A stretch of 37,500 bases of DNA, taken from the NCBI GenBank assembly GCA_905221605.1, contig CAJNDS010002089.1, positions 257,293 to 294,792 of the forward strand. Direction: 5' to 3'. The position numbers and the translations under genes are program-made. The notes beneath the pieces are model-generated. The model did not search any database. It worked only from the letters and a program-made list of their open reading frames with translations, and was not told the DNA's origin. This document shows, one piece after another, positions 21,929-32,586 of this stretch (its first letter is position 1; every line of letters begins with the position of its first letter). The stretch comes from Symbiodinium natans. Its lineage: Eukaryota > Sar > Dinophyceae > Suessiales > Symbiodiniaceae.

Positions 21929-22060
21929 GCGATTGAAACGCGATTGAAAGATTTAATTTTTCAATCGTGCCCGGATCCAAGATTTCTCCCAGGAGTCTTT
22001 TGAGAATCTCGGATCTTGGATCCCTGATTGAAATCAAGCTTTTCAATCGCAATTTCAACC
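21929..22060. mobile_element. MITE-like imperfect inverted repeat
   Basis: GCGATTGAAA, TTTTTCAATC and GGATCCAAGAT on the left (21929-21985) pair with ATCTTGGATCC, GATTGAAATC and TTTCAATCGC on the right (22002-22060). This makes about 55-bp arms around a short loop. It lies in the spacer between gene C and region D. No ORF is visible. Confidence 0.6.
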
Positions 22061-22258
22061 CTGCATACTGCGAACCTCATCAAGTCAAAACCACGACGGC
22101 TCGCCTTGCGAGTAGTCTCTAGGAGTTCAGTTAGGTTGCATGTTCTGAATTGGCTTTGGCAGACATGGTTGACAGATATGGTGAGAAAGATGTTGAATTT
22201 GGCTTGGGGGTTATACTAGATATATGAATACATATCTGGCATATGCACACACGCACAC

Positions 22259-22413
22259 CTACCCAGCCTGGGTGGCGTTCTCAGGAAAACAGCCCTCTTC
22301 AACACCCGATTCTGCAGAAGGCACCTGTGCGTCATCCACCAACTCGTTCCTCTCGGTCAGATAGGTCGGGTCCACGGGGATCTTGTAGACCTTCGGCTCG
22401 TAACTTCTCCGAC
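22259..22413 (-). CDS. Gene C last exon
   Basis: AAG|G acceptor, phase 1, then 50 residues with strongly C/G-ending codons (KVYKIPVDPTYLTERNELVD) and an acidic tail to TAG. One of the clearest single exons in the window. Family not recognised. Confidence 0.7.
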
Positions 22414-24388
22414 CTTAAGAGCCGGGACACTTGGACCCCCTAAACTTGTGGTGCATGGACTGTGCGCAGCCACCACGACACCCCCAAACAGCTAAAGCTT
22501 GCACCGCCACCGCGCGAGCCCTCACTTGTTCACAAATATTTGTTTGAACCCGTGCTCAGCCTGAGGCTTGGCTCCTACAAAGGCGATCCTGGCTTCTAGA
22601 CCGAAGAAGCAACCCACGTATTGTGTCCGAAGGGCTCGGGCTTTCTGGGGACTTTCCTCCCCCCTTGGACCTGTCGCCCTTTCCAGCATCTCTGGGAGGC
22701 CTGTCGCTCGACACGGCAGACCTTGGCGTGAGGGAATGCTGGGCTATGTCTCTATGCTGTGCTTGTGCTACTCTGCCTGCCTAAACGTCGCCTAAATGCC
22801 CCAAACCATCCCTCACCCCCCCCACACCCTGTCACACACTAGGCCAAAAAGAGCACTTTTTTGCAGCAGGCTTGTGGGTTCTCGCCTGGACAAGTTGTTC
22901 ATGTTCGCCAACAGGTGCCAAAAAGAGCACTAAACCCAAAACCTGAACATGCGTAAACAGCTTGTTGCTCTAAACCGGGCCTTTGCCCAAGCGAAGCCAC
23001 CAATATGACACACACTCGGGTGCTCTAAACGGGGCAGAGGCCCAAGCCAACTTGTAAGTTGCCAAGTAGATCGAGCTGGACAGCGGGGGTAGCGGGCACA
23101 CCACAGGAATTGTTGGATCAGGCCTAGGGGAATTCGGCAAAGCCTGAAACCTTGAATTCCTGGCAAGCTTCCAACAAAGCTCCTGACACCTCTGAACCGA
23201 AGACTCCAGCCTTTGAAGATCAAGCGGCTTGACGCCAGAATGGAAGTGGACGAAGACTTTGTTCCCTGCAAAAAGCGGGCTGGGGTCTAGGGCCACAAGG
23301 CCCATAAGGGCCTAAGGGCTGTTAAGGGCTGTCCTTACCTCCGTGAAGGTCACACCGTCACACAGTGTGCAACAACAGTCCCGTGTGAATAGAGCTCTGC
23401 GTGCAAGACTAGCTTTCAAGTCACACACAGCATTGGGCAGCCCAAACCGGCCAAGATTGCAGGAGCAGCTTCCAAGCCTTCGAAGGTAGCGCCATAGCCC
23501 TTGGTCTTTTTGATTATCCTGGGCTGAGGCGGAATGGGTCGCCACGACAGTAGAGTGCTGTGGCTCCGTGGCTCATGAGGCTACTGACAGGGGGTTTGAC
23601 ACAGTGTAGGAAAGTATGAGTGCCTACTTTGAACTCAACAGCGCCTGCAGCTGCTGCGATATGATGCTGAGATGAGCTGAGTTCTGTGAGACCCTAGCTG
23701 GTCAGAAAATGTACAAAGAGCATGAGAACAGCAGGCCTTATCTGATGTTCTACTGGACGTTTCAACGAACGGAAGTGCCAGCAAAGGAAGGACAGACAGT
23801 GGCAAACGGGGATCTAAACAAACCAGTCCGACCGAAAATGGTGAGAGGCATAAAAGCTTGTCTGCACTCGCCTTCAGAACTAACTGGCAGGAACTCAAGC
23901 ATCCAGTAGCCTGCACAAACACCGTGGGCTCAACAGTAGTCATGGAGATTGCACGAATACACAGCGCTAAGGCGTGGGAATTTAAGATGCATGGCCGTTG
24001 ATTTAATTTGTTCAGCTGGGGACTCAATCCGGCTTTATTGGCCCCAACACCATCATCCACAACTTTTCTTCTCAATGCTGACTGACGCCTTGGCCCCCTA
24101 GGCGCTTGCATGTTTCACCTGCACGCCACGTGGCCCCTCTGCACCAACTTGAATTTCGTACTGGTCCTTGGAAGTGGAAGGACGCACTTTTCGCCAGGAG
24201 GGCGGGCGGACTGCTGCAACTTTGTGGGCAAATATTCTGGCAGCCTCGAGCGGGGCGCTGAAGAAAGCAGCACTTGAAGATCTAGGATTGGGGGTTTGGA
24301 CAAACTTTACTTGTTTTGCCGGATGTAGACTGAGAAGTCCTGAGTAGTAGGGTCGGGTTTCTGAGGCCAAGGGGTCTAGCATGAGAAC
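22259..24388 (-). CDS. Gene C: unknown protein, partly resolved
   Basis: Supported exons: 24119-24382 (ATG 24380-24382; MLDPLASETRPYYSG start, SKDQYEIQVGAEGPRGVQ end, GT donor), 23442-23499 (GYGATFEGLEAAPAILAGL, GC donor), 23211-23265 (NKVFVHFHSGVKPLDLQ, GC donor) and last exon 22259-22413 (YEPKVYKIPVDPTYLTERNE through NATQAG, TAG 22259-22261). The first three join in phase. Between 23210 and 22414 several short AG|G segments exist (for example IAFVGAKPQ near 22.57 kb, ARAVAVQALAVWG near 22.5 kb) but phases did not close. No family is recognised. The start follows an AG|G only 6 nt upstream, and the gene lies about 240 bp after gene B. Confidence 0.5.
22843..22931. repeat. 15-bp direct repeat pair
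   Basis: GCCAAAAAGAGCACT at 22843-22857 and 22917-22931. Confidence 0.8.
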
Positions 24389-24390
24389 CT
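24383..24390 (-). promoter_or_regulatory. Candidate trans-splice acceptor of gene C
   Basis: CAG|GTTCTC immediately precedes the proposed ATG at 24382. It lies about 240 bp downstream of the gene B stop. Confidence 0.35.
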
Positions 24391-24625
24391 GTTGCGCTGG
24401 CCCGGCCAACAGTGGGCATTATGCACACAAGCCCTACAAACCCTAAACTATCAAAGGCAATGATCGGGTAGTGACCTGTGCTTATTTACAGTTGGCGGCA
24501 GAGAAAATGCTGGAGGGAATTCCTGGGCATTCATTCCTTTGCTGCATACGTGCAGACTTCATGTCGCTGCGCGTGAAGCCCCAAATTTTAACCTGCATCT
24601 GCTGGTAGGGTTCCTTCAAGGGCCT

Positions 24626-27600
24626 CTATCCCAGCAACGCTTCCTTTTTGGTTCGAGGGCTGACATGATCTAACCGAGCCGCTTCAGTGGCATTGAATAT
24701 CATCTTGACATTGATGTCCTCAGCATGCGCTAAGGCCGCTAAGGTGTGCTGAGGAAAGGAAGTGGCACCGCGTACTCGCACTTTAGTTGGGTCCTGGTCT
24801 CGTCCCTCCACTCTGCTCCGCTCCACTCCACTTGTAGAGAACGGCGCTACGGGCCTATGAGTGATAGTCGAAGACTTCAACCCTAAACCCTCGACAATGA
24901 CGGGACCTTGTCACTCTCCAGCTCCTCTTTTCCGAGGTTGTAGATGTAATCGAACAAGAAGTCTAACACCTCAGTGGGGAAAGGATTCAAGTCCGGAGGT
25001 TCACAGGCTTCAGAGCCAAAGGGTCATTTGAGATATTGCTTCTGAGCTTGCGGACAGTTTCTGGATTCTCAAACTGGGGGTGCGGGGTCGAAGGTGGTGA
25101 AATACTGGGCCTGAATTGGGACCAGGAAAAGCGGCGGAGACACTCAGACTGGAGCCCGCCTGGAGTCTTCGTACTCATCAGAAACCACGGAGAACAAACA
25201 CAACACATCTGCACGAGATTTTAATTGACAAACCTCCCACACTTAGCATAGACTATGCCGGCGCATGCCGTACGACACGACGCCATTCCTTCCCGTACAA
25301 CCCCTCATCTGATCCGAGCGGCCTCTGTCGCATTCAACTTCATCCAGTTGTACAGATCGAAGGATATCAAGTGCCTCTCCACCTTCCCTTCATTGGTACC
25401 TCGCCCCGGGATGTGGCCAACAACCAAGGGGCTATGCCAGTGTAGGGCTGTGTATGACGTTCAGTATTCAGGCCCCCTCCAGAAGCCTTGTAACTCCCAA
25501 CGCCCGCCCCAAAAAAACGCTCAAGAATCACCCGCTGAGAGGGCGAGAGGCTCTTGTCCATCTTGTGGAACCCATTATCTTCACCATCGTGCCTGGGCTG
25601 CTATCAACCCTTCGCTCCCGACGGCAAGCTCCAGTTGTGGGTTTCAGGATACAGCGTTTAAGGTGGCTATGGAGCGGCTTGGGGTATTCTGTTTAAGACT
25701 CTGAAGATTCAGACAAAAACATTGAAGTTCTGAGCTTTGAAGTTCCCAAGCCAGCTGCCACATGTCTCTGGTGAAGCAGAAGATGGTCCGCAACGTCACG
25801 TTGAACAGGCTGACCTTCGCTTCCGCAGCACATGCAGTGTTTCAGGCATGGGCCGGATGTAGAACACAAACAGCTCCTGATGCAAGGCTGTGCGCCAAGG
25901 CCTTATTCGACTTATCCTTCCGGACCCCAACTCGTCTTCAACTCTGAACCGACCGTCCGACACCAGTGCATCGGCATCTCTCAAGCCAAGCCACATAGAT
26001 CAGGCAGCGGATCAAGCCTCTGTCTGCTAGCGACTCGGAGAAGCGGACGACAAGGGACCGATACCTGTGCAGATTAACAGGCCTGACTTCGCTGATTGCT
26101 AGACACATTGTCTCCTACACCAAGTCGCTTTTTTTCACAAGGGACTCGACTCCTACACCAAGTCGCTTGCAAAGGTGTTTTCTTCGCGGTGTTTGGGCTG
26201 ACACTCAGACCAGCGAGACAGCTGCAGCTACCGGGATGCTGTGGGGTTGGAGCTTTGGACGTTCGCAGGTTGTCGGGTTTGAGGGTGCTTTTGAGGGTTT
26301 GCTGGTAATGACTCGAGGCTTCTTGGTGAAGAAACACTGTGGTTCCAAGGCGTCCGCTGAACGCTACAGACCCCCCAGCAAAGCTCCCTTCAGGACCAGA
26401 AGCCTAAGCTGCCCGAGCCTCACTGAACATCGGTCCCGCCCAATTACAATCAGGGAAGTTCTGGCTGTTTGGTGAGCGAAGCGAGCAAAAAAATTGGAAG
26501 TTGTTGAGGTATTTTGACTCTGGGATGTTCAGTTTCATATTATGGAAATAACTATTGCTGATGTATGCGGTAAAATGTGTCGTACATCAACCGTTGTGAT
26601 GTTTCCAACAGAATACATGCATGATTTCAATCAAATCGTGTGACGTTCTTTTTTGGAACCTGAGGCCCGCGGCACCGGAAAGGATCACTCGACGAAACAC
26701 CCCTTCAAACCACGCCAGGCGACGTCAGCACCAGAAAACAGCCGCTGGCCAACTTCACCAGAATCCAGAAGGTCGCCTTGCGGAGCAGGGGTTCAGCAGA
26801 TTCGGGTTTGGCGGCTTGCCTCTGCGTATTTCGTTATCCATACTAAGTCAACTTGGAATGATAAACATTGACATTGGATGTTGAATTTGTGGCTGTGGGA
26901 GCATAAGGCTCTTGCATGAAACATTGGCCTCACTTGCCAATGATACACGAGAGATGGATCTTCGTTCTTTCTAGATATTCCTTCGGCTTTGGATGGGGCG
27001 GGGCCTGCTTTGGAAAGGTGCTAAGGCCTCTGAGGGGCGTTGGAGTCCGTTGGAGCTCTTGTTTGACGTTGAAAGTCTGGATGAGTCCTGTTTACCCCAA
27101 ACTAGGGGTGCAAAGCTCAAGAATCCCCGGGGTGAATCAAGAGGTTGGCTGCCAGCCCAGCCCCTTCTTATGGAGTGCCGATGACCGAAAGGCGGGGTCC
27201 AGTAATACTGAACCCTTATCCCTAAAGCCTAAACCTTACACCCATGTTTTCCGTAGTTGAGCAAGCCCCCGGTGGTTCTGCTTCTTAGGCTTGCTCCCCG
27301 ATGGTCCCAAACCCCCGCCCAAACCCGCCTGGAGAGTGACGCACATGAATTTGCCGTAGAACTGCTCTCTGTATGTGCCGGTCCACCTCGGTTCTCTGGA
27401 CCAGACATGGCTCACAGGAATCCAGATAGGAATCCAGAGAGCAAGGAAAGGAAACACCCTAAACCGTTTTTGGGGGCAACCAAGCTAGATGTAATTCTAG
27501 GATCGATGGAATGGGGAGTGGTAAGCTTAAGACACCCGCCCGTCAAGGTCGTGTGGGTCGGATGGGTGAAAATCGGAATGCGGGGGCGCATCTTTGCTTG

Positions 27601-30600
27601 CATCTTGCCTCTTGCTGTGGACATCAGATCGGTGGCATCGGGGGGGGGGGGGGGGAAACCTCTACTCACGAAGGGCTTGCGAAGTCGAAGTTCCCATCGC
27701 AAGCTGCTGGCCCTATGAACCCCCCATCCCAACTGCGCATTTTCCGCTATCATTATTAACACAATACCCAAACCGCAACCGAAGCGCAGGGCCCGGAAAG
27801 TGGCAGGAATAGCGTAGTAGAGCACGCGAAAGTCCTTGATCACGACCTTCATCAAGGGCACTCTGCTCTTTGTCCTATGTGTGCCAGCTGCTCAGGATAG
27901 CTCAGCTTCGGCTGGCACGGTCTCCCAGTCGCTGACCCTCGTGTGGTCATGGAAAGCCCCTAGAGAAATTCCCCGGACCCTCGGAAATCCTGCAAACCCT
28001 AAAGCCCTAAGCCCCGAACCCTGAAACCCTATAGTGGCGAACGGACACCAGGCCCAGCCTCTGTGAGTCGTGCCGGCTTCATGTCTCGGTCCACCAAGCT
28101 GTTGCCTTGGCTGGGAGGCGGCTTCTAGGGCTTTTGTAGGTCTTTGTGGGTTGGGCATGAGGGCTTGGGGGAGAAGGGTTCTTCGGCTTCATACTAGGCT
28201 TCAAAGGCAAACATGCTGCGAACTCTAAAGAACTTTCAGTAGTCACCTGACATGATGCTGAGCTGGATATTTTTCAGAGCTGTTTGTCATGCCTCCGAAA
28301 ACCATTTCTTACACGTAGCCTCCCTCACGCCAAGCATGTCCACTGGATGTTGCGGCCAAGCTTCCGAGGACGTGTCCTGTTGTCAGTTTTTCAGCCATAA
28401 ACTTAACTCAAGAGATTGTTTGTCAAAGGAGTAGGTATGCTCAATGCTCAACTGAAGGTCAAATGCCTGCTGTTGCCAATTTGCCTCTCGTATTTTGGTG
28501 TGGAAGCTTCTTGCCTCTTAAGCATGGCCGCCAAATCCTTCTGGCTCGACTGGCAAATTGCCCGCACGCCTCATTGACACACCTTTATTCTCGAACGTCC
28601 AGAACTCTAATGCAGGGTCCTACTTCGTTGGCAAAGAGCAAGATGGCGTAGCCGCCCCCCAGCACCATTCCGATTTCAAGCCTGAGGGGTGCGAGCACAA
28701 CAAGAATGGCAGGGCTAAAAGCCATGCCCCCGCTCGAAGAATTCATTGTGCTGATATCCCAACCTCACGGGACGTGCTGGCCGAGCAACAGCTTTTGCAC
28801 AGCGGTGCTGTCGCCCCAGGAAACACATTCGTAATGGCAGGCCTGTGGGGACAACGGACCCTAGTCTTGTGGTCAATACTGAGATGATGGTATATGACAT
28901 ATGATTACGCTTTGTTCCGGGCAGCACAGGGTGTGCACGTCATGCCGCAGAACTGGGTCCTAATCACTTCCACAACTGGAGACACCTTGACCTGCGACGA
29001 TGGCACTCCGAAGGCACCCTCTGCGATGGCTCTGCAGTTTGTAGGTTTGGTGTTTAGGCCAGGTTGTTAGAGCTGGGCGAATTCTGATAGAAAGCTGCAT
29101 GGCAACGAGCAAACATGGCAGGCCCCCTTGAGAATTAAGATCAAAGACCGCATAGGCAAGTTGTGTCAAAACCGGCAATTGATTGCCCCGCCGTCTGCAT
29201 GTCCTCCGCAAAGTACATGGTGAAGTTGCCCCACCACCAGCCGTCCGCCCCAACGTAGGCTGGCGCAAAGCCTGGCAAAGAGCTCGCCTGAATCTTAGGC
29301 AACCCCAAAACACCGAAGCTGCAATACTAAACCCAAACATCTTTAAAGTACCAACTGAAACCTGCTGGGTTCACAGGAAGGTCAGGAACCGAACCGCGAA
29401 TCGTTCCAGCTAGGAACCACAGGCGAACCGGAAACGCCGGAACCGATGGAACCGCAAAAAACGAAGGAAACGCGGGAACCGATACCCTGCATACACCCTC
29501 CACCCCTCCACCCCCCCTCCACCCCCCCTCCACCCCCCCTCCACCCCTCATCCTGAACCATTCAGGATGCGCAACGTGTTGAGTAAAATCTTCGTTGTTC
29601 AGGCTCTCTGCCTTTCGCTGGATCGATTTTTCTAGAGCTTACGGAGAAACTTGACGTATCTTGCGGCCTGTCTTTCGACGTTCTGCGCTCTCTACCGGTG
29701 ATGCTTGGAAATCGAACCATGAAATTTCACTTCTTTGGAGGGCAGGGCTTAGCAGCTTGTGGCAGGTGCCTGGCCGAGCCGACCTTACCAAGCCCTCTTG
29801 GAAACGTCAGTTTGACGAGACAAGGCACGCAGATTGTGGGGCTCGGCATCCTTACCCGCGAACTTCTGGGCACTGAAGTCCTGTCAGGTCTGCTCTCGTT
29901 TCCCATGGAGAAGCTTCTGCAACATGAAAGATCCCAAGCGCCGGGACCCTCTCAGCATTCAACCCCCTGGATCAGTGCAGTGAGGCCTCCAATGGCACAT
30001 TGAAGGCAGGCACCTTGGCACAGAGCTCAAGTAAGTAATTAAGGCATAAGATACCCCAAACCGCAGGACATTTGGCAACTGTGAACTCCGAAAACCTCCC
30101 AAGACCCATCCCTGAAGCTCAACTCTATCAAGAGATACGCCCAGGGAGCCAGAAAGAGATAAGGCAAGTAGGGTCATGCATGCGGAACTGGGGCCCAACC
30201 GCATGTTGGCACTTTGTGCAACGGCAACGACCTGAACTTTGAAAGGACCAGATTTTGAAGTGCCGCCCTTGAAATCCATCTGCGGTCGGGGAACTGGCTG
30301 GATCTGGTCTGCCAGGTAGCACTTTGAGGGCGGCGCCCGACGTATGCGGAAGCCCCAAAGGGCTGTGATCCAGCCCAGCAGGTCTGTGGTCTGCACTTTC
30401 TTGTACTTGATCCTCGGATCTGTTTTGATAAGGCGGCGTGCTGGGTCGAGGGGTACACTAGACTAGCAAAACTGCTGATGTCTTTGGCTGCGCTCTCTTG
30501 AAACCTTGGCGGCCCGTCTCCGTGCTTTCATGCACGCAGCGATCAAGGCAGCCCCGCCCCAAAGCCTGGCTTCCTGGGCCCATTCCCTCGCCAAAACCTG

Positions 30601-32386
30601 AAACACTGAAGGGCCTTGAAGGTGTCCCCCCATCCCCTTCGAAGAGCCAGCTCAGGATTGCAGTACCAAACAAGCCAAGGTAAGCACTTAAATACTGAAC
30701 GATACGGAGCCCTTAACCCTCCTTCAAGGACTGCCAAAGCTCCAAGCAAGCACTGAACTCGCCCCAACCTCTCATCCTATCACTTCCTGAAACTCTTTTT
30801 CAACTCCTTTCAACTCACTGACAAAAACGCTGAAGCCCCCGCATTCTTTAAACTGCCCCGAGGGTCTTGGCATGGTCGAGCTTGCACGAGCGGCTCGTCA
30901 TGCAATCGCTATCCATGTTGCTGAACTCTGGGACCTTCATCCTGGTGGGTTGCGGGAGTGTAGGGTCTCTTGTAGACCACAGGCTCAGGCTTAAAGGTTC
31001 AGGGCTTGCTTGAGAGTTGAGGTCTTTTCGTCGCAAAGCTCAGCAGTTCCAAGGATTGAGGGCTCAGGCGCTACTTCCAAGCTGAGGACACAATTGGGCC
31101 CGGATGCTTGCAGCTCTTTTGGCCAACCCATCCTAGCATGATAAGGACACTCTAGGAACCCCACAAAGTGGCTACAGCATGACTGGTTGATCATCAATAC
31201 TCTGCACGCCTCCGTACACACACTGCGCTAACAGCTCGCTGTGTGCAGAGAATCAACTCGCATCAAGAGTCAAACCTGCTAATCCCTGCAAAGCTCCATC
31301 ATCATCCCTCAAACTTTCGACAGGTCACAAGAACCAGGTAACAAAGCTTATTCCCTGTCAACTGCCCGCGTCTGCCACGCGTGTGAAACAACACTACTGC
31401 CACGGACAACGCTCCAGGACTCCACGCATCAAAACTTCATCACACAAAGCGCGCTGCGTGGGGGATCCATAATGATCAATGTGCCAGGACATCACACAGC
31501 TTCCGCTTTGCCTATCCCAATCAGGAACAAAGAGCCCTCACTCCACACCCCCCCCCCCCAGCTGCACAGTTGTAGACTCAAGAGAACTGTGGCGATTGTT
31601 GAAGGTGTTGAGGTTTTGGGTTTTTTTTGGCATTTCGGGGGCTTTGTGTGGCCTTGGGATCGAAGGGCTCAGGCTTGAGGCCTCTTCAATGGGCTTCGAG
31701 TCTTCGAGCATACAGATGTACGGGTTTAAAGGGAAGTGATGTCGGGCCGTAGGTGCGGCAAGGGAGCCCATTCGTCAAGCGCATCAGGTTCTTCTGGTCC
31801 TTTTTTGCAGTCTCCCAGTCCACTTGCTCCATGAAGTAGCAATACATGCTGTCCTTCGCGTAGGCATGGGCGAAGGGCATGACTACTTACAGATCGCATA
31901 GCATGGTATTCGGCACTCTTCCTAATACCTCTAATGAAGGCTCTAAGGCTTAAGGTTCGGCGGTGAACCTGCTGGCATGTTTCAATTATTCTACCTTCGG
32001 AGAATGTGAGGTGTTGGATGCACCAGTACTCAACATCTGATAAGTTGGCTGCAGCCTTCTCATTCATGGTGAGCTCGTCTTGCAGCCAGTTGCCACTGTA
32101 GATGTGCTCCTCCAGGACGATCCTTGGCTGACGTTTGTGCAATCGAGCCCCATGGACAAGGCTACGGAAGCTGTTGCATAAGGACTCTCTGAAGCAGCCT
32201 CTCGTTTCCAGGTTCCCACAAGCCACAAGCGTCACAACCCAAAAACACCTCAGCCCCAGAACCCAAAGCTGAGAACCTCAAGCGCTAGGTGGATTTGGGG
32301 GGCATATGGCGGCCGAAGCGCTGAGACACGAAGAGAAAGCCGCCAAGCACAAAGAGGCCGAGAGGTCTTAAAATGAAGCCCATGGC
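24626..32386 (-). CDS. Gene B: signal-anchored protein of unknown family, about 522 aa, 19 exons, one frame break
   Basis: Exons: 32311-32383, 31999-32198, 31744-31853, 30184-30412, 29856-29880, 29192-29271, 28939-29018, 28624-28681, 28515-28537, 28336-28376, 28070-28105, 27907-27959, 27788-27846, 27329-27386, 25752-25876 (with a one-base frame break near 25815), 25315-25382, 25017-25110, 24907-24969, 24626-24718 (TAG 24626-24628). Phases agree at every other junction and all acceptors are AG|G. The N-terminus MGFILRPLGLFVLGGFLFVS is a signal peptide or type II anchor, so the protein likely enters the secretory pathway. Other landmarks are VGADGWWWGNFTMYFAEDMQ, GMVLGGGYAILLFANEDLAA and FRVLYYAIPATFRALWTGTY, plus two NATEAAR motifs near the C-terminus. 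I considered glycosyltransferase-like and RRM-like readings; neither is convincing. The intron between 32199 and 32310 and the first junctions are the weakest. Confidence 0.6.
25017..25382 (-). CDS. Gene B exons with first NATEAAR motif and NPETVRKLRS helix
   Basis: 25315-25382 reads VERHLISFDLYNWMKLNATE, then AA, to a GA donor whose join supplies R. 25017-25110 follows after CAG|G, in phase, with PQFENPETVRKLRSNISNDP. The next exon, 24907-24969, has an acceptor only 47 nt away (VLDFLFDYIYNLGKEELESD). The 47-nt intron is the shortest I accept in this gene. Confidence 0.6.
25752..25876 (-). CDS. Gene B exon with apparent single-base frame break
   Basis: The left part reads ELFVFYIRPMPETLHVLRK from a CAG|G acceptor. 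The right part reads VSLFNVTLRTIFCFTRDMWQ, ending at a GC donor. Both have good codon use but lie in different frames, meeting near 25815. Treating the joint as an intron would leave only about 17 nt. A one-base sequencing/assembly error or a real lesion is more likely. Confidence 0.55.
26113..26168. repeat. 18-bp direct repeat pair
   Basis: TCCTACACCAAGTCGCTT at 26113-26130 and again at 26151-26168, inside a gene B intron. Confidence 0.85.
27640..27655 (+). repeat. G16 homopolymer
   Basis: Uninterrupted G run in a gene B intron. Confidence 0.9.
29389..29548. repeat. GGAACCG-rich patch followed by CTCCACCCCC minisatellite
   Basis: GGAACC/GAACCG hexamers recur from about 29389 to 29482. From 29497 to 29548 a 10-bp CTCCACCCCC unit repeats about five times. 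Both lie in a gene B intron. Confidence 0.85.
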
Positions 32387-32389
32387 CTG
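32381..32389 (-). promoter_or_regulatory. Candidate trans-splice acceptor and start of gene B
   Basis: CACACAG|GCC directly precedes ATGGGC, giving a 3-nt native 5' UTR. The gene A stop is 203 bp upstream, too close for a conventional separate promoter. This fits spliced-leader addition. Confidence 0.45.
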
Positions 32390-32586
32390 TGTGCACACAT
32401 GGGAGGCATCTACAGCCCAAGGAGCAGAGGTTTTAGAAAGTCCCCATCTCTTTTATCACACGGGACTCGGCTGCTGCCCTTATTGCCCAGCTTGTCCCCA
32501 CACCGTCGAGTTTTTGGTTGGGTCAGGGTCAGGAACTCGATTTTGGGCTTCTGAGTTGCAGAGCGTAGACCAACATCTGCTCGTGT

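Noticed and set aside
27329-27846. Voltage-gated ion channel reading of gene B (FRVLYYAIPATFRAL, YGKFMCVTLQ)
   Set aside because: The joined exons show no S1-S4 helices, no arginine ladder and no pore motif; the resemblance was local.
28515-28681. RRM domain in gene B (GGYAILLFANEDLAAM)
   Set aside because: Only an RNP1-like stretch is present; the required first strand motif and flanks were not found, and a signal-anchored protein makes it unlikely.
29698-30003. Plus-strand 101-codon ORF (VGLGILTRELLGTEVLSG)
   Set aside because: It overlaps a small, phase-consistent gene B exon (29856-29880) on the minus strand and has no ATG at its start.
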